Source: [Phormidium] sp. LEGE 05292 (GTDB taxonomy: Bacteria > Cyanobacteriota > Cyanobacteriia > Cyanobacteriales > Aerosakkonemataceae). From it: a stretch of 64,000 nucleotides of DNA. The notes under the pieces were generated by a model. The model worked only from the letters and a program-made list of their open reading frames with translations, was not told where the DNA came from and searched no databases. Location: contig NZ_JADEWG010000007.1 in assembly GCF_015207735.1 (NCBI RefSeq), positions 30,558 through 94,557 on the forward strand. Reading direction: 5' to 3'. The position numbers and the translations under genes were made by a program. This document shows positions 1-8,538 of the stretch, in pieces. How positions within the stretch are numbered: the first letter of the stretch is position 1; every line of letters starts with the position of its first letter.

Positions 1-1233
1 CACATCTGGCATTAATTGAGCAATCTTTTGGGCCAAAGCAACATATTGATCCTTGGGTTTTAAGCTTTGCATCCGCATTAAATTCCAGGCAATTTTCAAG
101 TTATGCCCCACAACGGCGCGGTTTTGTTGCCATCCCCATTCCTGATCTTTGCTCCAATCTTCGTGGAACTTTTCTTGCACAAATGGGCTATTTTCGTAGT
201 CGGGGAAATATTTCTCGATCGTGTCAAAAGTATACTCCAACATATCAGCATACTTTTGTTCACCAGTTGCCAACCACAGGTTAATTAAATAAGCTGGAGC
301 ATGATCGCCCACAGAGTTCCAATTTTTCCGGGCGCGGTTACGTCCCAAAGACTCAGCACGAGGATTTAAAGTAATTGGATCGATGTGTGAAAAATAGCCG
401 CCTTGCTCTTTATCTAAATAGAATCTGTCAAACAAATCTACCGTCATTTCCGCATCTTTTAAAATGCGAGGATCGCCAGTAATTCTGTAAGTTTGAATTG
501 GCCCAGCTAAAGCATAAATTTGTTCATAAGCGGGGATACAATCGATGTCATCACTAAACTCAGAAACTAACAGTTTTTGTTCCCGTTTACCCTGAACTTT
601 AATTGCGTGATACCAGTAAATCAAATTTTCATCAGTATCATAAAACCTCATGTGTTCCCGCAGGTAATTAGTACCTTTTTCCGCAGCTTCTAAAAAGCGG
701 TCTTCGCCTGTTAATAAATAAGCAGAAGCTAACCCATAAACTAAGCGGGAAATCGTATCAGTTTCTTGTAGATAATCATCAGGTTTTTTCTCACCAGCTA
801 AATTCAGCATGGTGCGATAGTTATGATAATCGATTTCTTTGTCGGGATAACCAAATTGCCATTTTAGATAACAATCAGCGATCGATCGAATTTGTTTCAC
901 CCACCAATCAGGTTCTTCGTGGCGATATTTGTCAGGTGCTTCCCCAGGAAACACAAAAGATTTCACTTCAAATTTGTGTCCATCTCCTTGAGGATAAAAA
1001 ACACCGTAAGCAAATACGTGCTGTCCAGGTGATAGTAATTCAGCCAATCTTTGGGTAGCATCAATGTAAGATTCACCCAAATTTTGGGCAATTCTTCCCC
1101 AAGCAGTCGGTGTTAAATATGCTGTATATTCTCGCCCATCTGATGTTTTGATGCCAAAGGATTTACTTTGGCGATCGAAGTGAGTAACATACCCACCAAT
1201 AGTATCAGAAAAGGTAAAATTCATCCGTTCCAT
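1..1233 (-). CDS. AGE-family epimerase/isomerase (3' end outside window)
   Basis: The minus-strand frame stays open for 411 codons from an ATG at 1233 (a second in-frame ATG lies at 1224) to the window edge, so the C-terminus is missing. The product reads as an alpha/alpha-barrel sugar epimerase of the N-acylglucosamine 2-epimerase family: repeated helical pairs such as YGLASAYLLTGEDRFLEAA and a late GHNLKIAWNLMR segment, the position where this family carries a catalytic histidine. Family members interconvert C2 epimers of free or N-acylated sugars; the substrate here cannot be read. It is the last visible gene of the minus-strand unit that starts at 8538, 65 bp after the DJ-1 gene. The N-terminal ~90 residues (MNFTFSDTIGGYVTHFD onward) look like a separate beta-rich extension. 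Family call good, substrate unknown. Confidence 0.8.
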   Translation of the reverse strand, partial: MERMNFTFSDTIGGYVTHFDRQSKSFGIKTSDGREYTAYLTPTAWGRIAQNLGESYIDATQRLAELLSPGQHVFAYGVFYPQGDGHKFEVKSFVFPGEAPDKYRHEEPDWWVKQIRSIADCYLKWQFGYPDKEIDYHNYRTMLNLAGEKKPDDYLQETDTISRLVYGLASAYLLTGEDRFLEAAEKGTNYLREHMRFYDTDENLIYWYHAIKVQGKREQKLLVSEFSDDIDCIPAYEQIYALAGPIQTYRITGDPRILKDAEMTVDLFDRFYLDKEQGGYFSHIDPITLNPRAESLGRNRARKNWNSVGDHAPAYLINLWLATGEQKYADMLEYTFDTIEKYFPDYENSPFVQEKFHEDWSKDQEWGWQQNRAVVGHNLKIAWNLMRMQSLKPKDQYVALAQKIAQLMPDV

Positions 1234-1298
1234 TTGGAATTGCCTCTCAAGATAGTTGAACAAAGTTGCTAAAGCTAATAGCCAACAAAATTGGAATT

Positions 1299-1925
1299 TT
1301 AAACCGCTACTTTTTGGGCTTTTTCCGTTTTTTCAATCTCCACAACGAAAGCTTCCATAAATTCATCAACTACTCCCGGATGCTTCCCGGTAATCAAATT
1401 GTCATCAATAACTAAATCTACGGTTACATCACCGTCAAAAACTACATCCGCCCCCGCATTTTCCACATCACAAACAATATTGTGGGCGCAAGTAACTTGA
1501 CGACCTGTGAGCAAATCGCGATCGGCACATAATAGCCATAAACTATGACAAATAGTGCCTATTTTCACATTTCCCGCATCCATAGCTTTTCGGATAAATG
1601 CCACCGCTGGCGCTTGATTTTTCTGCCCTTTCTTAACATTTACTTGATATCTTAAACGATCCATTGCATAAGCACCGATGCAAATTATCCCTTTATAATC
1701 TGCCGGGTCAATGTCGTTAACTTCTGTAGTCACGGTGACATGAAATTCAATTTGGTCATTTTCAGGATTAGAACCAAAAGTTAATGAAGAATTACCCCAC
1801 AAATGAGAGATATATTCTACTTCATAACCTTGTTGTGGAAAGTATTCATTGAACTTTTTATACTCAGTTGGGTCAAAATGTTCTTCAATGAGTACGCCGA
1901 TTTTACCTTTAGTTTGAGTTGCCAT
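1299..1925 (-). CDS. DJ-1/PfpI-family protein
   Basis: A 208-residue single-domain protein of the class I glutamine amidotransferase-like DJ-1/PfpI superfamily. It begins KIGVLIEEHFDPTEYKKFNEYFP, where the Glu of EEHFD is the acidic partner usual in this family, and carries the nucleophile elbow as TICHSLWLL near residue 125, keeping the Cys-His pair. A C-terminal HPGVVDEFMEAFVVEIEK helix closes the fold. Family members act as glyoxalase III, chaperone, amidase or hydratase; the exact activity cannot be told. It lies 37 bp downstream of an NTF2-like gene and 65 bp upstream of the epimerase gene, on the same strand, so it is most likely co-transcribed. A sugar- or aldehyde-directed role would fit the neighbouring epimerase, but this is inference. 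Confidence 0.85.
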   Translation of the reverse strand: MATQTKGKIGVLIEEHFDPTEYKKFNEYFPQQGYEVEYISHLWGNSSLTFGSNPENDQIEFHVTVTTEVNDIDPADYKGIICIGAYAMDRLRYQVNVKKGQKNQAPAVAFIRKAMDAGNVKIGTICHSLWLLCADRDLLTGRQVTCAHNIVCDVENAGADVVFDGDVTVDLVIDDNLITGKHPGVVDEFMEAFVVEIEKTEKAQKVAV

Positions 1926-1962
1926 TTTTCCAAACCCCTTATTAATAAATTACTGGTTGATT

Positions 1963-2376
1963 TTACGCAGCAAACACCGGAGAAATATCCATGTAAACTC
2001 GCAAATCGCTAAATAATTCGCCTTTCATCCGAATAATATCTGTACAGGGAAGCGTCACAACTTTGCTATCATGACGAGTATAAGTAACTTCCATTTCGCA
2101 GACAACTACATCTCCCATTTCCCACATTGATTTAATATCGTGGGAGACAGATTTAAGTTTTTGGCGAAAGGCAACTGAAGACTCATGAATAGCTTTACGT
2201 CCGGTAACTGTTGGAGCATTAGCAAATCGGAAAGATGCGTCTTCAGTAAAGTAAGAGGCAAATTCATCAGCGGTTCTGGTAGTAGTTAAAAAACGCTGAA
2301 CAATATTTGCTCTATCTCCGGGAAAAATCACTGCTGTCGAATTTTTTACGCTTAGTTTATCTTGCTGTTCAGCCAT
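1963..2376 (-). CDS. NTF2/SnoaL-like domain protein, single domain
   Basis: A 137-residue protein with one NTF2-like (SnoaL/ketosteroid isomerase fold) domain: FTEDASFRFANAPTVTGRKAIHES, then SVSHDIKSMWEMGDVVVCEMEVTYTRHDSK, then LPCTDIIRMKG and a final RVYMDISPVF. These four blocks recur, in the same order, in both halves of the next gene and at the C-terminus of the 807-residue protein, so all are paralogues. The fold forms a conical pocket used by polyketide cyclases, epoxide hydrolases, isomerases and dehydratases. The conserved HD, Cys of LPC, and final MD are candidate pocket residues (inference). It sits 91 bp after the two-domain paralogue in the same unit. Confidence 0.8.
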   Translation of the reverse strand: MAEQQDKLSVKNSTAVIFPGDRANIVQRFLTTTRTADEFASYFTEDASFRFANAPTVTGRKAIHESSVAFRQKLKSVSHDIKSMWEMGDVVVCEMEVTYTRHDSKVVTLPCTDIIRMKGELFSDLRVYMDISPVFAA

Positions 2377-2467
2377 TCTCTTTAATCTCTCAAGACTGGG
2401 GAATAAAAACTCGGTTTCTGATTAACCAGTTGTCTGAGTAAGAAGCTTTACAGAAACCGGATTTTAT

Positions 2468-3229
2468 TTATGAAAATGCGGGATTAGCATCAAGGAAAGC
2501 TTGATATTCCTTAACTTTGTTACCTTGGAATTTGATGATATTCAAGCAGGGGAATTTAAACACTTTTCCGTCTTTGCGGAAGTAAGTAACATCTAATTCA
2601 ACTGTTACTGTGTTTTCATCAACTTGCCACATATTATGTACATCATGGGAAACTTTGCTGAACATTCCCATAATTGGTAGAGCGAAGTCTTTGATTGCTT
2701 GTGGGCCGATTATTGGGGGATTATTGGCAATTTTGTAAGCGCCATCGGGAGCGAAATAAGTAATGTATTCTTCGACATTATTTGCTTCCACAGTTGCGAT
2801 CAAATGTTTGGCAATATCCAAAATTGTTTCTTGCTTAGTTTCCGGTGCCACAAATAGGGGAGATGGGTCCATATAAACCAGCATTTCCTTCACTTTGTCG
2901 CCTTCCATGCGGAAAATATCTGTGCAAGGAAGTGTTAACACACTACCATCATTACGAATGTAATTAATTTCTAATTCACAAATTACAGAATCGGCATTTT
3001 CCCACATAGATTTAATATCGAAAGAAATGCCTTTGATATAGTCAAGATGACTTGCCATTGTTGCTTCCCGAATGGCTTTTTTACCAATAGCAGGTGGATA
3101 ATTGCCAAAACGATAATGTGCGTCTTCAGTAAAGTTATTCAGGGCTGTATCTACATCCATTCTTTCAAACAACCCAATCAAATTTTTGATGATGGATGCT
3201 CTAGTTCCGGGAAACATTGTAGTAGTCAT
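2468..3229 (-). CDS. Tandem NTF2/SnoaL-like protein (two domains)
   Basis: A 253-residue protein made of two NTF2-like domains, about residues 1-125 and 130-253. Both halves contain the F-x-E-D or F-x-P-D block, a G-N-x-P-P or A-N-N-P-P loop, an S-x-D or S-H-D motif before MW, a Y-x-R-x-D-G-x-V segment, an FPC or LPC motif and a final MD/LD near the end. A strong Shine-Dalgarno sequence (GGAGGAATT) directly precedes the ATG. The gene lies 58 bp downstream of the 807-residue gene, which ends in the same domain. A tandem arrangement of a normally homodimeric fold suggests an internal pseudo-dimer (inference). Function unknown; polyketide cyclase, dehydratase or isomerase type chemistry are the usual possibilities. 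Confidence 0.78.
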   Translation of the reverse strand: MTTTMFPGTRASIIKNLIGLFERMDVDTALNNFTEDAHYRFGNYPPAIGKKAIREATMASHLDYIKGISFDIKSMWENADSVICELEINYIRNDGSVLTLPCTDIFRMEGDKVKEMLVYMDPSPLFVAPETKQETILDIAKHLIATVEANNVEEYITYFAPDGAYKIANNPPIIGPQAIKDFALPIMGMFSKVSHDVHNMWQVDENTVTVELDVTYFRKDGKVFKFPCLNIIKFQGNKVKEYQAFLDANPAFS

Positions 3230-3287
3230 AATTCCTCCGCGACGTAGTGTTTATCTTTTAAGTTGGCAAATTAATTTAAATGCGGGA

Positions 3288-5711
3288 TTATGGAGTAGTG
3301 AACATTGGAGTAACGTCCATAAAAATTCGCAATTCGCTGATTTTATCGCCTTGAAAACGCACGGTATCGGCGCAAGGAAGAGTAAACACTTTGCCGTCAT
3401 GACGGACATAAGTGACATCCATTTCCACAATTACTAAATCTTCAGATAGCTGCCACATATTTTTCATGTGGTGATGCAGACCTTCACATTTTTCCAGGAA
3501 ACCTACGGAAGAGTCTTTAATACCTTGATGTCCGTAAACTACTGGGAAATTACCAAATTGGTACAAAGCATCTTCAGTAAAGAAGTTGACGAAATTATTG
3601 ATATTCATTGCTTCGCCAGCAAGGAATAATTGCTTGAGAATATCAATTTTAGAGCCGGAATATTTAGGCCATTTTTTAGTATGAGGCCATTCCCATTTGG
3701 TTGCTGTTGCTGTCATCATAGTTCCATTCTCCCTAATTGCGTCTGATGCCCAAGGAAAGTTTCTTCCAGTTTGTTGGTTATATTCTTGTTGCGCCCGTTT
3801 AAAGTTTTTCAGGGCGGTTCTTCTGACTTGGTTAAATTCTAATTGTTCGCCATTTGGCCCTTTGCAATAAAATAATGCCCAGCCGTCAAAGTCGCCGGGA
3901 AATTCAGTTTTAGCAAAGGAATGTCCGGCTTTTCTTCTTTCGGCTTCGGAGTTAATATGAATAGTTTTGTTAACTACAACGTTGGTCATTCCCCGCTTTT
4001 GACATTCGTCTTCTAGCATTTGGGCGAAATCGTTTAAATCAACATCATCTTTGACGTGAAAAGAGATGTGGGGTACGTTTGCAAAACCAACGGAAGAAGG
4101 GACTTTGCTAAAAACGTTGGGGGCTTTTGGTGATAGTTTGGCATCCCGGAAGTGAATCACTTCTACACAAGTGTTGCCGAAGGAAATAAACCTAACATCT
4201 AGGGATTCTTGGGTATTATCTCTAATGTTGGGAACGCCAACACTGCGGGGGTTGATCCCTTTTTGCAGGGCTTCTATTTCATCTTTTTGGAAGAGGAGAT
4301 TATGCAAATCTTCGCCATAAAATCCGTCGCCTCCGATCGCAATTTTTCCCCCCAACACCTCAGTGTAAAACTCTATAGCTTTGTCCATATCGTCTACAGT
4401 TATCCCGAAGTGTTGTACACCTTGGAGGTATTGCGCTAAACTGGATTTTCCATTGGAATTGCCGTTGCTTAAAGGTGATTCTGAACTGTAATTATTAGTA
4501 CCGACATTTGCGATCATTTCTGTTACCTTGGAACTACCTTTTCCTATTTGTGTAATTTGTCCTGCGTCAACAAAAGTGTAAGTAGCTCGCTCTGGTAGAG
4601 CGTTGATTTCTTTGATATAATTTCCCTGGTCTTTAGTAGCAGCTAAATAGTCTTTTGATGTAAAAAACTGCTGCATTTGATGATAGTTGGCAAAAGCAAT
4701 TTCAAAAGCTGCTTGATATTGCTTTTCTGGTGGTTCATAATGTGGATCGCTAGGAGCATGAGGACGAGGGTCAAATAAATGCAGCCTAAATTTTAAAATT
4801 TCTTGATTTTTGCTAATAGCTGGAGCAAAGGTGTCGCTCATGTATTGGCGAAATTCTGCTAAACTTGCGCCATCTGTTTTTTTAATTAAAACATGGAGTT
4901 TAATTGCGTCTATTGCTCCATTTGTATCGGCTTTTTCTAGGCGATCGACATAACTAACCGAATTTCCCGGACTAGTTGTATAACCAACTGCTTTACTAAA
5001 CAAATTCTTGCCATCATTTTCCAGAAGATAAGCTGATTGAAAATAACTTTGTCGATCGCTCTCACTAGCAAAAGTTATTTCGGAAATTCCATCACAACGT
5101 TCTATTTCTGTAGCAGTTGATTTTATCCCATTTAAAGTAGGCCAAATATCAATAGGTTGCGGATCTAGATGATGTTGCCAATTTTGATATTGACCTGGTA
5201 ATTTTGCTCCTAATGAGCCATTAACATTTCTCCAATAATCGCTGAAAAGTGCTGTATTTAGATCCTGCTTTTTCCACAGGAGAGCGTAAAAGGCGACTGT
5301 TTGTTGGCGATCGCGTATTGCATAATCAGGTATCATTATTGCCGTCCCCTGTCCGCCGATTTTACCAAAAATTTCCTTAAGTGCGCCGAAGCAACCTGCA
5401 ACTTTATTAAACCCCGCGTACACGCACATAAATAATAGTAATTCTTCGATTTCTTCGCGAGTTGCTCCCTGTTTGAGAGCCATATCTATGTGTGCAGGAA
5501 AGGGGTTGCCGGGACCATTATGGCTTTGATTAACTATGTCGATCGCGATCGTAATTAACGCTTTAGTTTTTTGGTCAATTAAGGGCAAACCCCAGACTTC
5601 ACCAGCTACGCGAGTAACAAAGTCACCAAACTTCGGATTAATTTTTTTTAAACCCTCTTGCAGTTCTTTATCATCTAAAACCGCATTTTTATAAGATTGG
5701 TTATTTGTCAT
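3288..5711 (-). CDS. Multidomain protein: CMD - EthD - EthD - VOC - NTF2
   Basis: A continuous 807-residue frame joins five modules that are normally separate. Residues ~1-118 are carboxymuconolactone-decarboxylase-like (AHIDMALKQGATREEIEELLLFM), without the AhpD-type CxxC pair. Residues ~130-400 hold two EthD/dimeric alpha-beta-barrel units (YALLWKKQDLNTALFSDYWRNVNG; LHVLIKKTDGASLAEFRQYM). A Ser/Asn-rich linker precedes a vicinal-oxygen-chelate (glyoxalase) domain at ~430-640 (VQHFGITVDDMDKAIEFYTEVLGG; an EQLEFNQVR end with the metal-type Glu). The C-terminus (~680-807) is NTF2-like. Each fold is known for small-molecule isomerase, cyclase, oxygenase or decarboxylase activities, so this looks like an assembly of consecutive tailoring steps. 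The first 400 residues parallel the two genes upstream. No known enzyme with this architecture comes to mind. Confidence 0.8.
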   Translation of the reverse strand: MTNNQSYKNAVLDDKELQEGLKKINPKFGDFVTRVAGEVWGLPLIDQKTKALITIAIDIVNQSHNGPGNPFPAHIDMALKQGATREEIEELLLFMCVYAGFNKVAGCFGALKEIFGKIGGQGTAIMIPDYAIRDRQQTVAFYALLWKKQDLNTALFSDYWRNVNGSLGAKLPGQYQNWQHHLDPQPIDIWPTLNGIKSTATEIERCDGISEITFASESDRQSYFQSAYLLENDGKNLFSKAVGYTTSPGNSVSYVDRLEKADTNGAIDAIKLHVLIKKTDGASLAEFRQYMSDTFAPAISKNQEILKFRLHLFDPRPHAPSDPHYEPPEKQYQAAFEIAFANYHQMQQFFTSKDYLAATKDQGNYIKEINALPERATYTFVDAGQITQIGKGSSKVTEMIANVGTNNYSSESPLSNGNSNGKSSLAQYLQGVQHFGITVDDMDKAIEFYTEVLGGKIAIGGDGFYGEDLHNLLFQKDEIEALQKGINPRSVGVPNIRDNTQESLDVRFISFGNTCVEVIHFRDAKLSPKAPNVFSKVPSSVGFANVPHISFHVKDDVDLNDFAQMLEDECQKRGMTNVVVNKTIHINSEAERRKAGHSFAKTEFPGDFDGWALFYCKGPNGEQLEFNQVRRTALKNFKRAQQEYNQQTGRNFPWASDAIRENGTMMTATATKWEWPHTKKWPKYSGSKIDILKQLFLAGEAMNINNFVNFFTEDALYQFGNFPVVYGHQGIKDSSVGFLEKCEGLHHHMKNMWQLSEDLVIVEMDVTYVRHDGKVFTLPCADTVRFQGDKISELRIFMDVTPMFTTP

Positions 5712-5812
5712 CTTAAGTGCTGATTAAAAAAGTAGTGAATTTTGAGTTTTTATTGGGGACTGGGGACTAGGAAAGTTTTGAGTTTTGAATTCTCCCCATC
5801 CCCCCATCTCTT

Positions 5813-7387
5813 CTATGTGGTGATTAATTGAATTAACTCATTAGGTGCGTAAACATCACGATAGAAAGTCAATTGTTCGGTTTTCAAATAACAACCTCCG
5901 CGATGTCCGCGACGTACCCAAGTTACATTTCCTTTGGCGAGTGTTTCGTTAGTTTCGTCGTCTACACACTTCCATTCAAAGTAGGTAACTTCGCCGTGAA
6001 ACATCACAATAGGCCAACACATTGTTACCCCTGGTTGTGCAATTAAAGCCCACCAATGTTTTTCCCGTTCTTTTTGTTCACCTAAGCCAAAATAAGGCCC
6101 GTCTTGACACAAATAAACTAGGTCATCGCGATATTCACCTGTTAAGATATCGCCTCTGCCTTGTCGCAAAGCTTCGCAGTGAGTCGGCCACCATTCGCGG
6201 TTTTCTCTCTCAATTTGTTCTAAGGTGTAATTGGAGCTAATTTCGGGCATAATTCGCTCTTTCATTGCCACATATTTTTCGGCATCTTCAATCAATTTTT
6301 TGGCAACGTAAGAGCTAACAAGTCCGGGGCGAGAATAGTCTGCGGAGAGGTCTTTGTAATAATTTTGGCGCTTTCTGACAGCTGTTTGTCCATTTTGAGA
6401 AGTTTGGTGTCCGTTGGTAGAACCATTGCCATTTGTAGAGGTGGAATTTAATTGTTGGTACAGCATAAGCGATTCGATATCCTGTTGTAATTGGTTGGTT
6501 GCACCGATGTTGGAAATTAATTCTGCGACTGAAGAACTGCGTTGTCCTGCTAAGGTCATTTCGTCGTTATAGACGAATGCGTAAGCTGTTCTTTCGGGAA
6601 ATGGTCTAACAGCTTTCACATATTTGGGCAGGTCTTTGACTATGGTTTGACATTCTGGAGAATTTAAAACTATTTCCAGATCCAAGCGATTTCCAAAAGC
6701 AATTTCAAAAGCAGCGTCATAAGATTTTTCTCTGGGTTCAGAGTGAGCTACTCCGGCTGCATCTGGGCGGGAAAGATCGACTTCATCAAATAGATGAAGG
6801 CGGAATTTTATGACTCTGGGATGTTTAGCAATGGCGGGAGCAAAAGTTTCTTTTAAGTATTTCCGAAATTCTTCTACGCTTGCGCCATCAGCTTTTCTCA
6901 CCATGACGTGGAATTTTTCTGCATCAACTTTGCCGTTGGGAACGCCGTTATCAATGCGATCGACATAAGTGATAGAATTACCTGGACTGCTGTTATATCC
7001 GATCGCTTTACTAAAGATATTGTGTTCGTCATCCATCAAAATGGCAGCAGATGTAAACCAAGTTTGACGGTCTTGTTCGCTTCTAAAAGTTAACTCGGCT
7101 ATTCCATGAAATTGTTCATCTTCAGAGGAAGCTTGCACCAGACCACCTAAACTAGGCCACAGACCGCCTTCATTTGGGGCAACGTGAAATTGCCAATATT
7201 GATGTTGTCCAGGTAAGCGGGCGCAAACTGGGCCGTGAACGTTTCGCCAATAGTCGTCGAAAAGTTCTAAGCTAATGCCTTTTCTTTTCCACAACAGCAC
7301 GTAAAAGGCAACTTTTCCTTCGCGATCGCGTGCTGAATAATCAGCCTTAGTAATTGTTGATTCTAGTGATTGTTTCGCCAACAGCAT
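5813..7387 (-). CDS. EthD - EthD - NTF2-like protein
   Basis: A 524-residue protein. Residues ~15-300 are two EthD/dimeric alpha-beta-barrel units closely matching residues ~130-400 of the 807-residue neighbour (FYVLLWKRKGISLELFDDYWRNVHG; FHVMVRKADGASVEEFRKYL). A low-complexity linker of Ser, Thr, Asn and Gly (~315-340) leads to a C-terminal ~130-residue NTF2/SnoaL-like domain with a GRGDILTGEYRDDLVY block and many Trp residues (WWPTHCEAL, KHWWALI). That domain is clearly more diverged than the other NTF2 units of the operon. EthD-type domains occur in ether-degradation accessory proteins and aromatic polyketide cyclases or oxygenases. Located 45 bp after the stand-alone CMD gene. Function unknown. 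Confidence 0.75.
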   Translation of the reverse strand: MLLAKQSLESTITKADYSARDREGKVAFYVLLWKRKGISLELFDDYWRNVHGPVCARLPGQHQYWQFHVAPNEGGLWPSLGGLVQASSEDEQFHGIAELTFRSEQDRQTWFTSAAILMDDEHNIFSKAIGYNSSPGNSITYVDRIDNGVPNGKVDAEKFHVMVRKADGASVEEFRKYLKETFAPAIAKHPRVIKFRLHLFDEVDLSRPDAAGVAHSEPREKSYDAAFEIAFGNRLDLEIVLNSPECQTIVKDLPKYVKAVRPFPERTAYAFVYNDEMTLAGQRSSSVAELISNIGATNQLQQDIESLMLYQQLNSTSTNGNGSTNGHQTSQNGQTAVRKRQNYYKDLSADYSRPGLVSSYVAKKLIEDAEKYVAMKERIMPEISSNYTLEQIERENREWWPTHCEALRQGRGDILTGEYRDDLVYLCQDGPYFGLGEQKEREKHWWALIAQPGVTMCWPIVMFHGEVTYFEWKCVDDETNETLAKGNVTWVRRGHRGGCYLKTEQLTFYRDVYAPNELIQLITT

Positions 7388-7432
7388 AAGCGTAATTTTG
7401 GGAATTTACAAGAAAATAAATTTGATTTCTGC

Positions 7433-7789
7433 TTAGGATTGTGAACCTAAAATTTCATTCAATGCCCCAAAGCAACCTGCCACTTTATTGAAGCCTGCAT
7501 AGACGCACATAAATAACAGTAATTCTTCTATTTCGGCGCGAGTTGCTCCTTGCTTCATCGCCATATTAACGTGCGCTCCAAAAGGACTTCCAGGCCCTAC
7601 TTGGTCTTGAATTACTACATCAACAGCAACAGTAATTAAAGCTTTGGTTTTTTGATCGATTAATGGTAAACCCCAAGCTTCTCCGGCTACGCGAGTTACG
7701 AAATCCCCAAATTTTGGGTTAATTTGACTCAATGCTGCTTGTAGTTCTTTGTCGTCTAATACGGCATTTTTGTAAGGCGTTGTCATCAT
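7433..7789 (-). CDS. Carboxymuconolactone decarboxylase (CMD)-like protein
   Basis: A 118-residue protein with the all-helical CMD fold: LIDQKTKALITVAVDVV, then HVNMAMKQGATRAEIEELLLFMCVYAGFNKVAG. It is nearly the same as residues 1-118 of the 807-residue protein in this operon, including the start KNAVLDDKELQ and the GDFVTRVAGE-WGLPLID block. The redox CxxC motif of AhpD peroxidases is absent, so a decarboxylase, lactonase or hydrolase-like role is more likely than peroxidase activity. The family usually forms oligomers. The initiator could be either of two adjacent ATG codons. It is the second gene of the unit, 86 bp after the nitroreductase gene. Confidence 0.85.
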   Translation of the reverse strand: MMTTPYKNAVLDDKELQAALSQINPKFGDFVTRVAGEAWGLPLIDQKTKALITVAVDVVIQDQVGPGSPFGAHVNMAMKQGATRAEIEELLLFMCVYAGFNKVAGCFGALNEILGSQS

Positions 7790-7875
7790 AGTTTCACGCT
7801 TGTTGCTAATAGTTTTTATTTGTTCTTTTGCACATTATTTTGGCAAATAACGAGGTGTGAAAAACTTAAAATTTC

Positions 7876-8538
7876 CTAAATTTTGAAGGGTTCACCGTAG
7901 CTTTCGCTGTAACAAACCTGCTCAATTTTAAAGCGTCCTCCGTATAATTTAAATGGTTCGGTTGCATAACCAAGGGGTAACAAACAGCACACATCTAAAT
8001 GTTCTGGAATGTTGAAGGCTTCTTTAACTTGGGCGGTGATAAATCCTTCCATTGGGCAACTATCTACCCCAAAACTTTTAGCCACAATCATAATATGTGC
8101 AACTGCTAGCATTGTGTGGCGATTTGTCCAAGCTTCTACTGATTCAAAGCAGGGGTGATATTGAAACAAAACTGGGATTTGCTCTCGCATATAATTGGCG
8201 AAAGCTTCATTCATTGCTTGAGCTTCTATGCCTAGTTTAATAATACTTTCAATGTATTCTGGTTGGGAAACTAGGCGATCGCCACAACAAATCAAAACTA
8301 CAGGGGCTTCACTGATTTGACGTTGATTAAAAGCACAGGCTTTTAGCTTCTCCTTGTTTTCTTGTTGCTTGACTACAATAAAGCGCCAAGGTTGCAAATT
8401 ATATCCTGAAGGTGCTCTTACTCCTAAACGTAAGATTTCTGAAAGTACTCCTTCAGGAATCGGATCGGGGCGAAAACTCCGGGCTGCACGTCGTTCTTCA
8501 ACAGCTTCTTTCAAGCCTACGATCGGTTGTGCTTCCAT
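7876..8538 (-). CDS. Nitroreductase-family flavoprotein
   Basis: A protein of about 220 residues with the FMN-binding nitroreductase fold: EERRAARSFRPDPIP near the N-terminus supplies the Arg-rich FMN phosphate site, APSGYNLQPWRFIVV is the Ser-x-x-Asn-x-Gln-Pro-W motif, and a late LGYATEP loop closes the site. Family members transfer hydride from NAD(P)H to nitro groups, quinones, enones or flavins. The start is set at the ATG at 8538 because AGGAG lies about 6 nt upstream; a longer frame opens with TTG at 8580 but has no such site. It is the first gene of the minus-strand unit, with 1.65 kb of non-coding DNA upstream, so the operon promoter should lie just above it. Confidence 0.88.
   Translation of the reverse strand: MEAQPIVGLKEAVEERRAARSFRPDPIPEGVLSEILRLGVRAPSGYNLQPWRFIVVKQQENKEKLKACAFNQRQISEAPVVLICCGDRLVSQPEYIESIIKLGIEAQAMNEAFANYMREQIPVLFQYHPCFESVEAWTNRHTMLAVAHIMIVAKSFGVDSCPMEGFITAQVKEAFNIPEHLDVCCLLPLGYATEPFKLYGGRFKIEQVCYSESYGEPFKI

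Noticed and set aside
1..8538. Polyketide or peptide synthetase gene cluster
   Set aside because: No KS, AT, ACP, adenylation or condensation motifs are present in the visible genes; only tailoring-type folds are seen.
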